Part shown: positions 11,216 through 22,200 of the stretch, one piece after another
Layout of the letters: every line of letters starts with the position of its first letter
Numbering within the stretch: position 1 is the first letter of the stretch
Program-made: the position numbers and the translations under genes
NCBI GenBank assembly: GCA_033439685.1
Contig: JAUEDM010000003.1
Coordinates: 2,386,001-2,450,000 of the forward strand
Reading direction: 5' to 3'
Length of the DNA stretch: 64,000 bases
Source of the DNA: Apodospora peruviana
Taxonomy: Eukaryota; Ascomycota; Sordariomycetes; Sordariales; Lasiosphaeriaceae
Notes under the pieces: generated by a model
Database searches by the model: none
The model's input: the letters and a program-made list of their open reading frames with translations, nothing else
What the model was told of the DNA's origin: nothing

Positions 11216-11876
11216 TAATGATAATAGGAAGTTGGTTATCTATTAGGTGTGGGCGGGTGTGCGCATTATTTGTATATAATGAGTGGATGAGCGATGGTCG
11301 TCTTCATCTTTTTCTTCTGCTTGGGAAAGTCAGGATCGGTTGGTGTCCGATGGAGACCACCTACCTTTGCTTTGTTTATCTGTTACCCCTTTTTTCTTTT
11401 TCTCTTCGTTTTTGGTGTACAGTACCCAAGAACTCTACCGATCAGGCATTTTCAATTTACGATATGAAAATGCCCTTCTTTATAACAGTGTTGACATTGT
11501 GGACATGGAAGCAAACGAACGCTCTAGGTAACTTTTTTTTCCAGTTTGGATTTGTAAGAGAGCTCAATTAACACCTCCTATGCCATCCTTCACCTGGCAC
11601 TTGTCCGTCCAATTTGAATCCAAAACCTCTCCATGACCCATTGACGTGACCTATTAGGTACCTCGACATATAATGAAACACATGTATATACAAATATAGA
11701 ACTTTTGTACAAAAGAAAGGCCATGATAGTAGAAGACAAACATTGAAAAACGCAAAGCGCGGCCCCTTTTACCAGCCAGCCAGCAAAAAACCCCATCCGT
11801 TCCCACCCGACCAACAGCAGAGAGTTTAATACACTCGACAAAATACATGACTCCTCCTATTCACACACAGATACAC
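11216..11876. other. convergent 3' spacer
   Basis: This region holds the 3' ends of the calponin-homology gene (+) and mip1 (-). I see no coding feature. A small palindrome AGGTACCT lies at 11656-11663. Confidence 0.55.
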
Positions 11877-14800
11877 TTAACCCGTCTTATTAGCAGCATT
11901 GTTACTCCTCGCACCACCATTGGGATAATACTTCATGGACGACGAGCTCGCGACACGCTGGTCCCACGACTTCCATCGGCTGGTGCCGCCGTAACCCATC
12001 GCCTCGGTGACAGACATAGGTTCCCTCTGAGCCGGCATCAGCTTCGCCTGTGAGTAATACGGCAAGACGCTCTTCTTGCTACCACTGCTACTCTTAACCA
12101 CACCGCTGGTATTGGTTTTCTTGGCAGCAACCGTACCACCGGTAGATGATGATGTTCCAGAAGCAGAGGACGACGACGACGGCGACGACGGCGAAGGTGA
12201 CGGTTTCCGCGTCTCTTTAAGAATCTCCCTCAGCTCATTTTCGTTACTAGTGATCTGCGCGCGTATGAACCTCGCCTCTTTGCCCGGGTCGCTCGAGCCA
12301 CCATCCGCGTCCTCGTGAAGCGCCTGCATGACCGGTTTGCGCGGGGTATACTGGATGCCCTCGAGCCTGGGGGCGAGGCTAGGGTCGGGCACGACGTTGA
12401 GATCAAGTCGTGCCTTGTCGCCCATCTCGAGCAGACCAACGATATCGATACTCTCGCCCGGCGGGATCGCAACCGGATTACTAGGGGTAACACAGTCCAT
12501 GTCGACCTCTTTCCGTAAAACACGATCGATATCGATCGTGGAAAAGAAAGCGCAGCTTTGCGGAAGATCATAGATACCAACCTGCTGCGCGAACATGGTG
12601 CGCGTCCAGAGGTTGGCGACCTGCAGTGCCATGGCGGCGCGGTACTTGTCGTGCTCCTTGACCAGGTACCGGATCTCGTCATGAACCGTAATCGCGAGTC
12701 GCGCCTCAATATTGAACCGCCTGACAAGGTAGTCCATCGCCACGATGAGAAGATGCAGATAATCAACGCCGCTGGATTGGATGGCCCAGTTGATGCGGGA
12801 CGTCAGGTAGCCGCCTTTACTAATAAAGCGGCCCATGAGAGCCTCGGTGATGCCCGCGCCTAAGACAGGCGTGCGCGGCCTCTCCTGCTCGGCGAACTCC
12901 TCCAGCTTATTGAAGACGAACGACTCAGTGCCGCCGCGCCAAAAGGGGCGCTTGTACAGCGATTTCCTGTTGGTCTTCGTGCCCTTGGTGGTGGTGTAGA
13001 GCTTGCTCGCAATCGCCAGGGTCTCCTTCTCGCTCAAGCTCGGATTGAACTGCCTCAGCAGCTGCGCTGCGAACCTCAGGCCCGCGCCATAGATGCGGCC
13101 GTAGTTGAAAACCTTTGCGTCGTTTCGCGTGATGCCCAGGATGGCGGCGGTCCGGCTGTGCAAATCGGTCCCGGCCGCTTTGGTGCCTTCCAAGGTCATG
13201 AAGCCGATAGCGTTGCCACCGTGGAGTCTGAAGGTAGCGTCGCCGACTACCGATGCGATCCACAGCTCTTCCGAGTCTACGTCGGCTCCAACAAAGACAT
13301 GGCCGGGCGGGGCGCGAACCATAGCCTTGAGTTCCGAGCCAACGCGGTTCTTCTTTGCGTTGGACGCCGTAAGCCATGTATTTTCGACTGCGCGACGAGT
13401 GACTGTGCCCATGGGAATGATCTGGGGCAGGATGAACCCGCTGACGGACGCGTCGCCAGGCTTTTGATCATTGTGTGTTAAATCGCCGGGTTTGGTAAAG
13501 GCGGAAGGGGGAAGGTCGTTCTCGTAAACAGCTAGTTGCGACTTGATCCTGTCTCTGGCGCTGATCCAGTAGGAACACGAGGCGTTCATCTCAAGGGCTT
13601 CCTTTGCATATGCGTATTCGGAGGAAAGAGTTCCTTTCTCAAAATACATGAGATATCCCTTCGCCATTGGATTCGCACACCGCGCCAGGGGCCCGTCTTT
13701 GTGAGGAAGTTTGAAGTAGGAGTGCAAAACATCTTCCTTCAAGGCTTTGTCGTCCTCGCCATCAGCGAAGTTGCACGGCGACAAAAGCCGGGCTGTAAAC
13801 TTGGCTGTGTCCTCTCGCGGAACCCTGAAGGTCCAACCGTATTTATCGCTCCAAAATACGGGATATCCCTCCCAGGACAACCGGAGAAGTAGTGGCGCTA
13901 TCCTCGTACGTACCGAGATGTTGATAGGGCCGTCAACCTGTGGAAACAAATCCTTGTACCACTTGGGCATGCCGGGCATCTTCTGCCTCAACGCCGGCCG
14001 GGGGGGATCGTTCTTCCTCTTGCCCTTGACCATTTTGATCTCTTGGCCTGACCAGTCCAGCTGCTGCAGCCACGGGTCATTGCTCCACTTATCAGCGTCA
14101 CCCTTGACCTCCAAAGCCTTTTCCGCTAGAGACACCAAGCGTTCTTGAACCGCATCTGAGAGTCTGTGGTATGTAGCCTCTGAGTTCGCAAGGTATGCGT
14201 CCCAGGACTTGTTGATAGGCAAGATTACGGACGAGAGATGCCGCAATGCGGCGAAGCTGACGGGATGGGGGCAGACTTGTAAAAAGTTCGGAAACACTAT
14301 CTGGTAGACACGATGGGTAATGGCAACATCGGCTGCGCAGTAGGTCAACAGTTCATCCAGCTTACCGACAACACCTTCTCGATCTAGCTCGCCAAACGAA
14401 TTTCGGATCTCTTTGTCAATGGTGATATCGAGATGGAACTTGGCAACATCCCGGAGAGAGTTGATAGAGCTTCTCTCCACCCAAAGCTCCGCCTCCTCGT
14501 GTGTAAAGGCGTTATTCTCTAGCAGTTCGGTGAGCTCAAAGCTGCTTGTCTCCTTGGCGATCTTTTCCCGCAACTCCCGGTTCTTCTTGTGCTTCATCCA
14601 AGTAGGCCGCTGCTGAGAACACATGCCATTCACGGCCACATGCAGCGACATTGTGTCGAGGAAGGCGTTTCTGGTCTGCGCCAGGTCGTACTCCTCCAAG
14701 ATCCTCGCGCGGTCATAGCCAACATTGTGTCCCACCACTACCCTCTCAACCGTCGCATCGCCCAGCGGTATCAGCTGACGGTCATTCTCTGTCTCTCCCA

Positions 14801-15506
14801 GCAGCCATGGCGACAGCCAGGCGTACCATGCGTCTGGGCTGGCGGCGCATGCCATGACGGCAAACGGACTATCCTTCCACATGACCTCGGTGTCGAAAGC
14901 CAGCATGTTCCCTTCTGGTGCCGCGACACTCTCCGTGCGTCCGTCGGAATAGTACTTTGTCCAGCAACTCTTGTGCACCCATTTTCTGGGCTTCGACGGC
15001 AGATTCGAGCGAGCGAATCGCTTCGCGTGCGTCAGGAAGGGCTCGGCAGCGTCGATACCAAGCTTGTGGAAGTGCTCGTCGAGCGTTTGGCCGGCAAGAG
15101 GTGGGAGGTCGAAACCGACAGGCGCCGACTTGTCGTTATTCTTGTCCAGTAGATCGTGTTGCTTTAGGTGTTTGCGCGACAGTTCGATGAGCTCCTCGGT
15201 CGGCGGATAGGGGTCCCCGACTGGAAAGAGCTGGTTGTAGAGGTGTGTGCTCAGCTGCTGGACGCCAACCCTGTTGAAGCGAGCGGGCGATGCGACAGAG
15301 AGGCTGGCGCCGGCGCTGGCGGATACATCGGGGGCCGCATCTTCCTGAGTAGTAGCGACGGCAGACTGCCACCTCGACTGTATCAAGGCTCGGAAGTGTG
15401 GACGAAGGGCGGCGGCGTGTCTCGCAAGCCGGATGGAGGTGCATCTGGCGGTCGCATCTCGCCCCGCGAAGGCACGCACGGGACTCAGCATTCTACAGAT
15501 AGCCAA
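11877..15506 (-). CDS. mip1: mitochondrial DNA polymerase gamma catalytic subunit
   Basis: One intronless frame encodes 1209 aa and is read from ATG 15506. The N-terminus is rich in Arg, Ala and Ser and lacks acidic residues for about 50 positions, which fits a mitochondrial presequence. Family-A proofreading motifs are present: Exo I with Asp205/Glu207 (LAFDTEVMW), Exo II VVVGHNVGYDRARI near 257-269, and Exo III YCAADVAITHRVY near 389-401. Polymerase motifs follow: A with GADVDSEELW near 740-749, B with RNDAKVFNYGRIYGAG near 794-809, and C with VHDEI (His942-Asp-Glu944). After the catalytic core, roughly residues 1040-1209, comes a Ser/Pro/Thr-rich tail of the kind described as a C-terminal extension in yeast Mip1. 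The enzyme replicates and proofreads mitochondrial DNA. All key residues are intact. Confidence 0.97.
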   Translation of the reverse strand: MAICRMLSPVRAFAGRDATARCTSIRLARHAAALRPHFRALIQSRWQSAVATTQEDAAPDVSASAGASLSVASPARFNRVGVQQLSTHLYNQLFPVGDPYPPTEELIELSRKHLKQHDLLDKNNDKSAPVGFDLPPLAGQTLDEHFHKLGIDAAEPFLTHAKRFARSNLPSKPRKWVHKSCWTKYYSDGRTESVAAPEGNMLAFDTEVMWKDSPFAVMACAASPDAWYAWLSPWLLGETENDRQLIPLGDATVERVVVGHNVGYDRARILEEYDLAQTRNAFLDTMSLHVAVNGMCSQQRPTWMKHKKNRELREKIAKETSSFELTELLENNAFTHEEAELWVERSSINSLRDVAKFHLDITIDKEIRNSFGELDREGVVGKLDELLTYCAADVAITHRVYQIVFPNFLQVCPHPVSFAALRHLSSVILPINKSWDAYLANSEATYHRLSDAVQERLVSLAEKALEVKGDADKWSNDPWLQQLDWSGQEIKMVKGKRKNDPPRPALRQKMPGMPKWYKDLFPQVDGPINISVRTRIAPLLLRLSWEGYPVFWSDKYGWTFRVPREDTAKFTARLLSPCNFADGEDDKALKEDVLHSYFKLPHKDGPLARCANPMAKGYLMYFEKGTLSSEYAYAKEALEMNASCSYWISARDRIKSQLAVYENDLPPSAFTKPGDLTHNDQKPGDASVSGFILPQIIPMGTVTRRAVENTWLTASNAKKNRVGSELKAMVRAPPGHVFVGADVDSEELWIASVVGDATFRLHGGNAIGFMTLEGTKAAGTDLHSRTAAILGITRNDAKVFNYGRIYGAGLRFAAQLLRQFNPSLSEKETLAIASKLYTTTKGTKTNRKSLYKRPFWRGGTESFVFNKLEEFAEQERPRTPVLGAGITEALMGRFISKGGYLTSRINWAIQSSGVDYLHLLIVAMDYLVRRFNIEARLAITVHDEIRYLVKEHDKYRAAMALQVANLWTRTMFAQQVGIYDLPQSCAFFSTIDIDRVLRKEVDMDCVTPSNPVAIPPGESIDIVGLLEMGDKARLDLNVVPDPSLAPRLEGIQYTPRKPVMQALHEDADGGSSDPGKEARFIRAQITSNENELREILKETRKPSPSPSSPSSSSSASGTSSSTGGTVAAKKTNTSGVVKSSSGSKKSVLPYYSQAKLMPAQREPMSVTEAMGYGGTSRWKSWDQRVASSSSMKYYPNGGARSNNAANKTG

Positions 15507-16544
15507 GACTGGGTTCGTGATTCATGGTAGACTCTGCGCGGGGCAAATAGTCGTTCCCCGGCGGGTGTCCAGGTTGGCGTTGGTGAGTTGGCGACTGGTT
15601 GGTGATGTTCATGCCATACACTGGTGAAAGAATTAATTCGAGGCAGTACGGATCCGGCCAGGGCGGAGCTTCAGGGGCGCGACCGCGCGACCTCTGGTGC
15701 ACGGGACCTACGCATCCTGCCCTGATAAACCCGTCGGCTCAGGGCCCAGGGTCCAGTCCAAGCAACTCTTATTTAGCGGGATTCAGGATTTTCCATTGGG
15801 CACCTGGCACAGAACCCCTGCGAACGCCGAATGGTGAATCTTCAACTCTCAAAGGAATTATGATGCGGATCCGGCCGGACCCGGGCATGTAATGCTGTTT
15901 TCAAGAATTGAGAACTTGTGTGGTATTGTGACGTGATCGATAACTCAACAACGAGTACGGGTGTACTGTATACCTTCCGTGATGCTTTATGGGCGCGGCG
16001 CATCGGTCATCCGAAGGTACGGAGTACCGAATTCTAGAGGGCTGGCACTGGCAGTAAATGGCTGCGCCCAGCGGCTGAAGGAGGGGGTTTTTCTCTAACC
16101 AACTTCCATCCAATTCACGGCATTAACATTTTGGGGATCGAAGCTCCTGCCTTCACCTCGCCTGCACTTTGAAGCTCCAACATCGCGCTTACTGTCTACA
16201 CCTCTGCGACGGGAGTCCAGAGTCTCTCGTTGCTTATTATTCCTTGCGCAGTATCGCTCAGTCCCCACGGCATGCATTCCTCCACCACCAACTGAATCCA
16301 ACCCTGTTCAACCATGCCTACAAGGTAGAGCATCCTCCAACTGTGTCTCCTCGCTGAGACAATATTCTTTCGTACGCCCATCGCCTGTCCTCTCCTTGGA
16401 GGCAAATCGCCACCTTACAGACTGTACATCGCACGCGGTTTATCGGTAACTCGAAGCGTTGCGCAGACCTTGTGTGTCAGGGGCCGTGGGTTTACGTGTA
16501 GTGTCGATTCGGGGCATTTGTTTGCCCCTCCGACGCGCAAGGCC
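15507..16544. promoter_or_regulatory. divergent promoter region
   Basis: About 1 kb separates mip1 (-) from the RING gene (+). Frames here are short and without similarity. The 300 bases before 16545 probably hold the leader of the RING gene. No specific site is identified. Confidence 0.5.
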
Positions 16545-18146
16545 ATGGACGACGACGCTTTTGATGACCTGGATCTTTTCAGTGGTTCGTAGCTCCTCTC
16601 CTCTCATAATCCACAATCCCTTCTACATTTTGAATTGGAGCCGCAAAGGTTCTCAAGAGTATCGGTCCACCCACAACTATCTCCCACTGCTTTCTGTTTC
16701 TACTATCACCCTTATTTAACCTCTCGTTTGCCTCTGGCCAGATATCGCAGAGCTAGGACTCCCCTTTCCAATACCTACTCCGCCGATAGCATTCCACGGC
16801 GACTCTCCATTCACCTCGTTCCGTGCTGATCGCCTGCCACGCTTTGGTTTACCTCATTTCTGCCCCCGACATCTGAGTTCGCACTCCTTGCACTTTGGCA
16901 CGTCGTCGTCCGCCTCATTCGGAAGTGGTAATCCGTTCCGTCCAAACGCGGCCAGTAACCCCTCGACCGGCGCCGGGAGTCGGCAGACCCTAACTCCGCG
17001 ACCCGCGCCCCCGCCCCGGCGGCTCAACCTCTCGTCAGCATCCCGACAACCGCCACCTCAGACAAATACAAATTCGCCTCCTACCTTTTCAACAAGAAAC
17101 ACCAGCAACACAGCAACACCGCTGGCTTGGAATCATCGTGCCACCACCACAGCCAATTGCGAGCCCAATAGTGGCGACTACTACCTCGACCAAGTTGCGG
17201 CCCGCGACTTCTCCAGTCCTTCGATCCCCTCGCAGAGCCCCCGTCGCCCGGGTGAAACCTCCAACACTGCAACAGCATCGAATTTCCCAAGTTTGTCAGG
17301 TAATACTCCGTTATCATCTGACTCTCGACCAGGTCAGCCTAGGGGTCGGGACGAAATACCAAACGACCTGTTTGGTCCCCAGAGGACCAAGCGCGAACGC
17401 TTGTCCGACGACGACGAAAGCGATTCGGCGATACCACCATCTAGTCCTTTCACATCTGATATGTCGAGCCGCAGGCGAAGTAAGAGGAACACTGGGCCGG
17501 ATGCAGATGTAGTGGAGACCTTAGGTGGCCCAGCTCCGGCGACCTCCTCTCGCCGGAGGAGGAGCGGCGTGCAACACACTCCCCATCAGTCGACGGACAG
17601 TCTTTTTGGTTCTCCTCCCGCCGGGAGGAGCTCTCGAGGAACCACGCAGCAGGAGCAATCAGCGTCGGCGTCAGCAAAAAAGCGAAAAAGAGACGAGCTT
17701 GATACCGAGGCCAAGAAAGACGATGTGTTCGACGAATCTGCAGATGACGACGTTAAGATTGTCGATTTAGTTGACGTCGACAAAGTTCCCGAGGCGATCC
17801 TCCCCAAGAAACCAAAAAATGAGGTCAAGCTCAGCGCTTTTCAGTGCGTGATTTGCATGGATGACGTGGTGGATTTGACAGTCACCCATTGCGGTAAGTG
17901 TTTCTATTTTCATCCGGCATGGTCATGGATACTGAGTGATCGTCTGTAGGCCACCTCTTTTGCTCTGGCTGTCTACATTCGTCTCTGCACATAGATGTCT
18001 CGAAGAAGATCTGTCCTATTTGTCGGCAGAAGATCGACGCCAAGCCTGCGTCCGGTAAATTCAGCTCAAAGGCAAAGGGGTACTACAATCTGGAGCTGAA
18101 ATTGATGACGAGAGCGCAGCTTGGAAAGCAAGCTGCTTGGTCATGA
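16545..18146 (+). CDS. slx8: RING finger protein, probable SUMO-targeted ubiquitin ligase (Slx8-like)
   Basis: Proposed exons 16545-16584, 16742-17893 and 17950-18146 give 462 aa. The last intron (GTAAGT to CTGTAG) is certain because it restores the RING: Cys382-Val-Ile-Cys, then THCGHLFCSGC and CPIC, a C3HC4 pattern. About 30 residues before the RING is an acidic-hydrophobic run, DDDVKIVDLVDVD, typical of a SUMO-interaction motif. The rest of the N-terminal 370 residues is low-complexity Ser/Pro/Arg with lysine-rich clusters. A C-terminal RING behind SIM-like sequence is the layout of Slx8/RNF4-type ligases, which ubiquitinate sumoylated nuclear proteins. The 5' end is less sure: exon 1 codes MDDDAFDDLDLFS and uses a weak GTTCGT donor. 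Other RING ligases remain possible. Confidence 0.75.
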
Positions 18147-19288
18147 GGAGGGAAATCCATGGGCGCATCACCTAAGGAGGAGAAGCATATTTCAAGCCCT
18201 GCCATGGAAGAATTACCAAGATCCGAGGAATCGTGTCTTATGATTTAGGGGGAGCTGCATGTCCGCTCTACACCAGTCCTTCTCAAGCAATGAACTACAA
18301 TTGCCAGGGCTGAATATCCCTGCCTCTGGTGGACTCTGCTTTCAAGTGCAGTGGTTTCCCCTGACTTGCGGCACTGGAGGGAGGGGATTTAATACATATT
18401 TTTGGCGTGTTCATTTGCAAAGCAAAGCTTTCAAGGGGAATTTTTCTCCAGATAAGGGGTTCAGCGTTGCTATTTGATGTTACTATCAATCGTGGCTCAG
18501 GCCCAAACAGCTATTTATGGCTTCCGATAGAAGGGACTAACTGGTATTTCTTGGGCCAAGCGGGTTGCTTTTTGGAGTCTGTGTGTAAGCAGGAATGGGC
18601 TCGTTGCAACTTGATGGCACACATAGCCGTGGCGTTAGCGAGAGCCGCACTATACAGATGGAAATCCACAGAGCAGGCGTATTTTGCCCCTGAAGAGAAA
18701 TTGGGAGAGAGAAGAAGGAAGAGTCGTCCCAGTTATGAGGAGGGATAAGCATGGATAACGGATGGGTACATTGGAACATGCTGGACGGAAGGCAGGGGAC
18801 CTGGGGATTTTGTGTGTTGTCAGATACCCCTCTTTTTCTTTTTAATTAATTAAAATCACAGTCAGTTTGGCCGGTAGCTGCTCAGTATGATTTTGTACAA
18901 TTTGTACTAACTTAATATTGGTGCGATGTATCTGGGTAGGTTGTAGGAAACAAAATCAACGAGTGCTTGCGGAGGTTGGGATATGGGGTGAACTACATTT
19001 TGTTATTGTTCCCGTATCCTATCCCCACGTCATCAAGGCTCATTTCACCTAGGTCCTTTACATTTTAGTACTAGTCCTAATGATTTCGCTTGGTTTTATC
19101 CTGTTGCGGGAGCAGGTTTCCCACTACAATCTTCTGATTGCCCTTGCCCCTGACCTCATACCGAATCCCACCCACAACTCCTATCTCACAAGGCTTTTCC
19201 CTTCTTTTTATATATTATCTATAAAGTACTTAGACTAGACAAAAGTCCCTTGGTCCATCGCTGCAGCCTTCCGGTCGGTTCCTTTTGC
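18147..19288. other. convergent 3' spacer
   Basis: This 1.1-kb stretch lies between the RING gene (+) and nup192 (-). No convincing gene is visible. It contains an AT-rich TTAATTAATTAA run at about 18841-18852 and ACCTAGGT at 19047-19054. It is probably the two 3' untranslated regions plus spacer. Confidence 0.55.
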
Positions 19289-22200
19289 TTAGTGGAACAG
19301 CGTGGTGGAAGTTACCCGCGGCCTCTCTGCGGGCGTCTGATCATCCTCGAACTGAGCAAGTCCTAGGTTAGCATAATCTCTCTCATCAACTTTGACTGGG
19401 CAGGTAACCAAAAATAAAACAATGTGGGGTGGATATTTTACCTCCAAAAACCCAGTAGCCGTTATCAATAGCATAAACGCCTCAGCGAGCTCCTCAATCC
19501 GCTCCTCGAGCGCGGCCTGCGCTTCAGTGTCACCGGCAGCAGTCATGACGCTCGCACCATGGCCATGACCATTGTAAGTGCTCCTCATCCCGTTAAATCC
19601 AGCACCAGCACCAGCACCAGCACCACCATTCCCGACGGTCCCGATACCTGCGCTCCGCTTGAGAGTATGCACCACCATCATCCGGTGTTGCTTCAGGAAC
19701 TTCCTCCCCTGTAGCACATTGTGTGAACCCCTCGCCAGCACAGCGGCACCAATAATCCGCGCAAGCGACACAAGCAGTCCGTAATGCTTCTCCAGGGCGC
19801 GCGTATTTCGCACGTCAATCTCCAGTTCCGGGTCCGCGGCAAACACCCCCGCGAGCTCCAGTGCACGGAACAGGTTTGCCTGCAGGACAAACTTGGCGCC
19901 GGGCCGCGTCTGGCACAGCTGGAGGAGCAGAGCTAGCTTAGCTTTGGCATACTGCTCCGCCGCGAGATTGTTCTCCTTGATGATGGCGAGCCAGTCTTGG
20001 AGGATCGTCTTGAGGCTGTCGACGAGAACACCAATAAAGTTAAGTCGGTTGAGGGTGTCGACGACGCTGGCGTCGTCGTCGGCGCGGCCGAGGTGAGCCA
20101 GCGCGCCGAGCAGGATCATGGCGGCGGTTTGGCAGTTGGTGTCGCTGCCGTAGGCATCGTCGCAGATGACATTAAGCAAACGTTCGCCGGCGGCCAGGAT
20201 GGTCTTGACCGTCTTCTGCCGGCTCGTCGCCATCCGCTGGCTGCTCTGGGCGCTGGCGGTCTTATCTACCACGCCCGTGAGATACCGGTAGCAGATGCTG
20301 TAGTATACTGCCCGAAGCTCGGCGCTGCCAGCCCACCTGCCGATCGAGTTGAGACAGACTTGGAACAGCTGGAAGAGCTTATCACTGATGAGGTTGCCAA
20401 TGGTCACGCTGTCCTTATCCAGACCAGCAGGGGCGCTGGCGTCGAAGAAGTCCAGCTTGAAGAGCAACACCTTTGCGGCTCGTGCGAGCTCATATGCTTC
20501 CGCAGCACTCATGGTGCTGAACGCCTCCAGACTGGGTAGTATCGCTTGGAGGGTCTGAAGAAGAAATGCCATTTTCGGGGTCCCCTTGAAGTCGTTCGCC
20601 TCAAGCATGACGAGCAAGAGGTTCGTCCAAGCTCTGAGCAACTTAAGACGGTGCGCCGTGAACCGCCTATATCGATTGGTGTAAACGATATACTCCATCA
20701 AGAGCACCTCTTCCCTCTCAATGGCAAGCATCTCGTCCTGTGGTATCAGCTGACCGGTGTTTCGAGACTCGTTTCGTTTGAGCCAGAGAACTTCTTGGAC
20801 TTTGTGGGCGTTGTACTGCAGCCCCGAAACTGGATCTTCTTCAGCGCATCCGCTCAGGTCGAGATCTTTATAGTATCCGAACTGAGGTGCTGCAATGTCC
20901 CATTGACCATCCAAAGACAAAAAGTCAAAGAAGTCGAAAATGTTAGGTACGTTTATAGGCTCGTTGCTATCGGCTTTGATCTGCCCATTCAAGGCGTCGA
21001 AAATCTGGCGTTTGGTTGTGGGGATGCGATTCTGGGATACGCTACACAGTTCCTTGCCGATATATTCAAATGCCATGGCGCGGGTACCGAGGAAGTCGAT
21101 GTAGGCTAAAGACGCATCGGTTAGGAGAAACTCGGGATTTCCTGTCTCCAAATCGTCCCACCTGAGTTTCGGCTGGAGTTGAATCTCGTGGAGTAGGGTA
21201 TGGAAGACAAAGTTTGTGGCCCTCAACTCTTCCATGACGATGGCAGAGGATAATGGGGAGCTCCATAGTACCTGGAACACACGCATGACCCTGTGCTTCA
21301 GGGCTACAAGGTAGCTTCGCATGCCACCTCGCTCTTCTTGGTAAACAGAAAGGCGGATGAACACATTTAGAAGGTTATGGAAAAGCGACTTCTGTGCGTC
21401 AAAGGTGCTCCGGGGCTCAACAGTGATCGTATGTAGCTGACAGTGAAACCCGAGAAGAAGATGTGCGATCGTCGGCTGATCCGGGGTGGCCCTCAAGCAC
21501 TCATAAAGGAAATCAAGAATGAAGAGCTTGATCAGATAATTCTGTGACTCGGCCTCCAGAACAGGATCGAGAGTATCGGTAATCTCAGCCGACAGAGATG
21601 CAGCAATGGCTTCCCCCTCGCCGTTTTTCTCAAGCTGGACAATTGCTTTGTTCCGACGTCCATGTAGGCCAGCGTCGGGATTCCAAGCCGAGATGATCTT
21701 AGGTGAAGTCGAAATCCTCTCCAACAGCTTTAGACACGCCAGGGTCAAAGGTGGATGGCGAATGCCACAGTACTTCCCCAAATCGACCACCAAATTCAGG
21801 TGATTCATGATACCCTCTTCGAATGAAGAATACGCAATTTTTGCTTCGGATATCCGATTTGTGCCGCCTTGCGTGTTGATCGTTGGTCGCACAAGGTACA
21901 AATAGGTGTCTTGTAGTTCTAGAACTTTGAGCATAACCTCGACCGCCCTCAAGATGCTAAGCACTAGAGGAGAATCTGGTGATGTGCTGCTAAGAGCAGC
22001 CGACTCTTGGTGTACCGTGCTGATGAGGGCTTTTACCACCTTGTTGTCGAACATCCACTCCATGACGCGGGCGAAGGGATGAAGCCTCACATACGCAGCA
22101 AGGTCCGAGGTCGCGATCGCTTGGTCAATCGTAATATTTGTCTCATGTCCAAGGGTGATCAAGTCTTCGTTGAATGTTTCCAAGCAGGTCATGGTAAATT

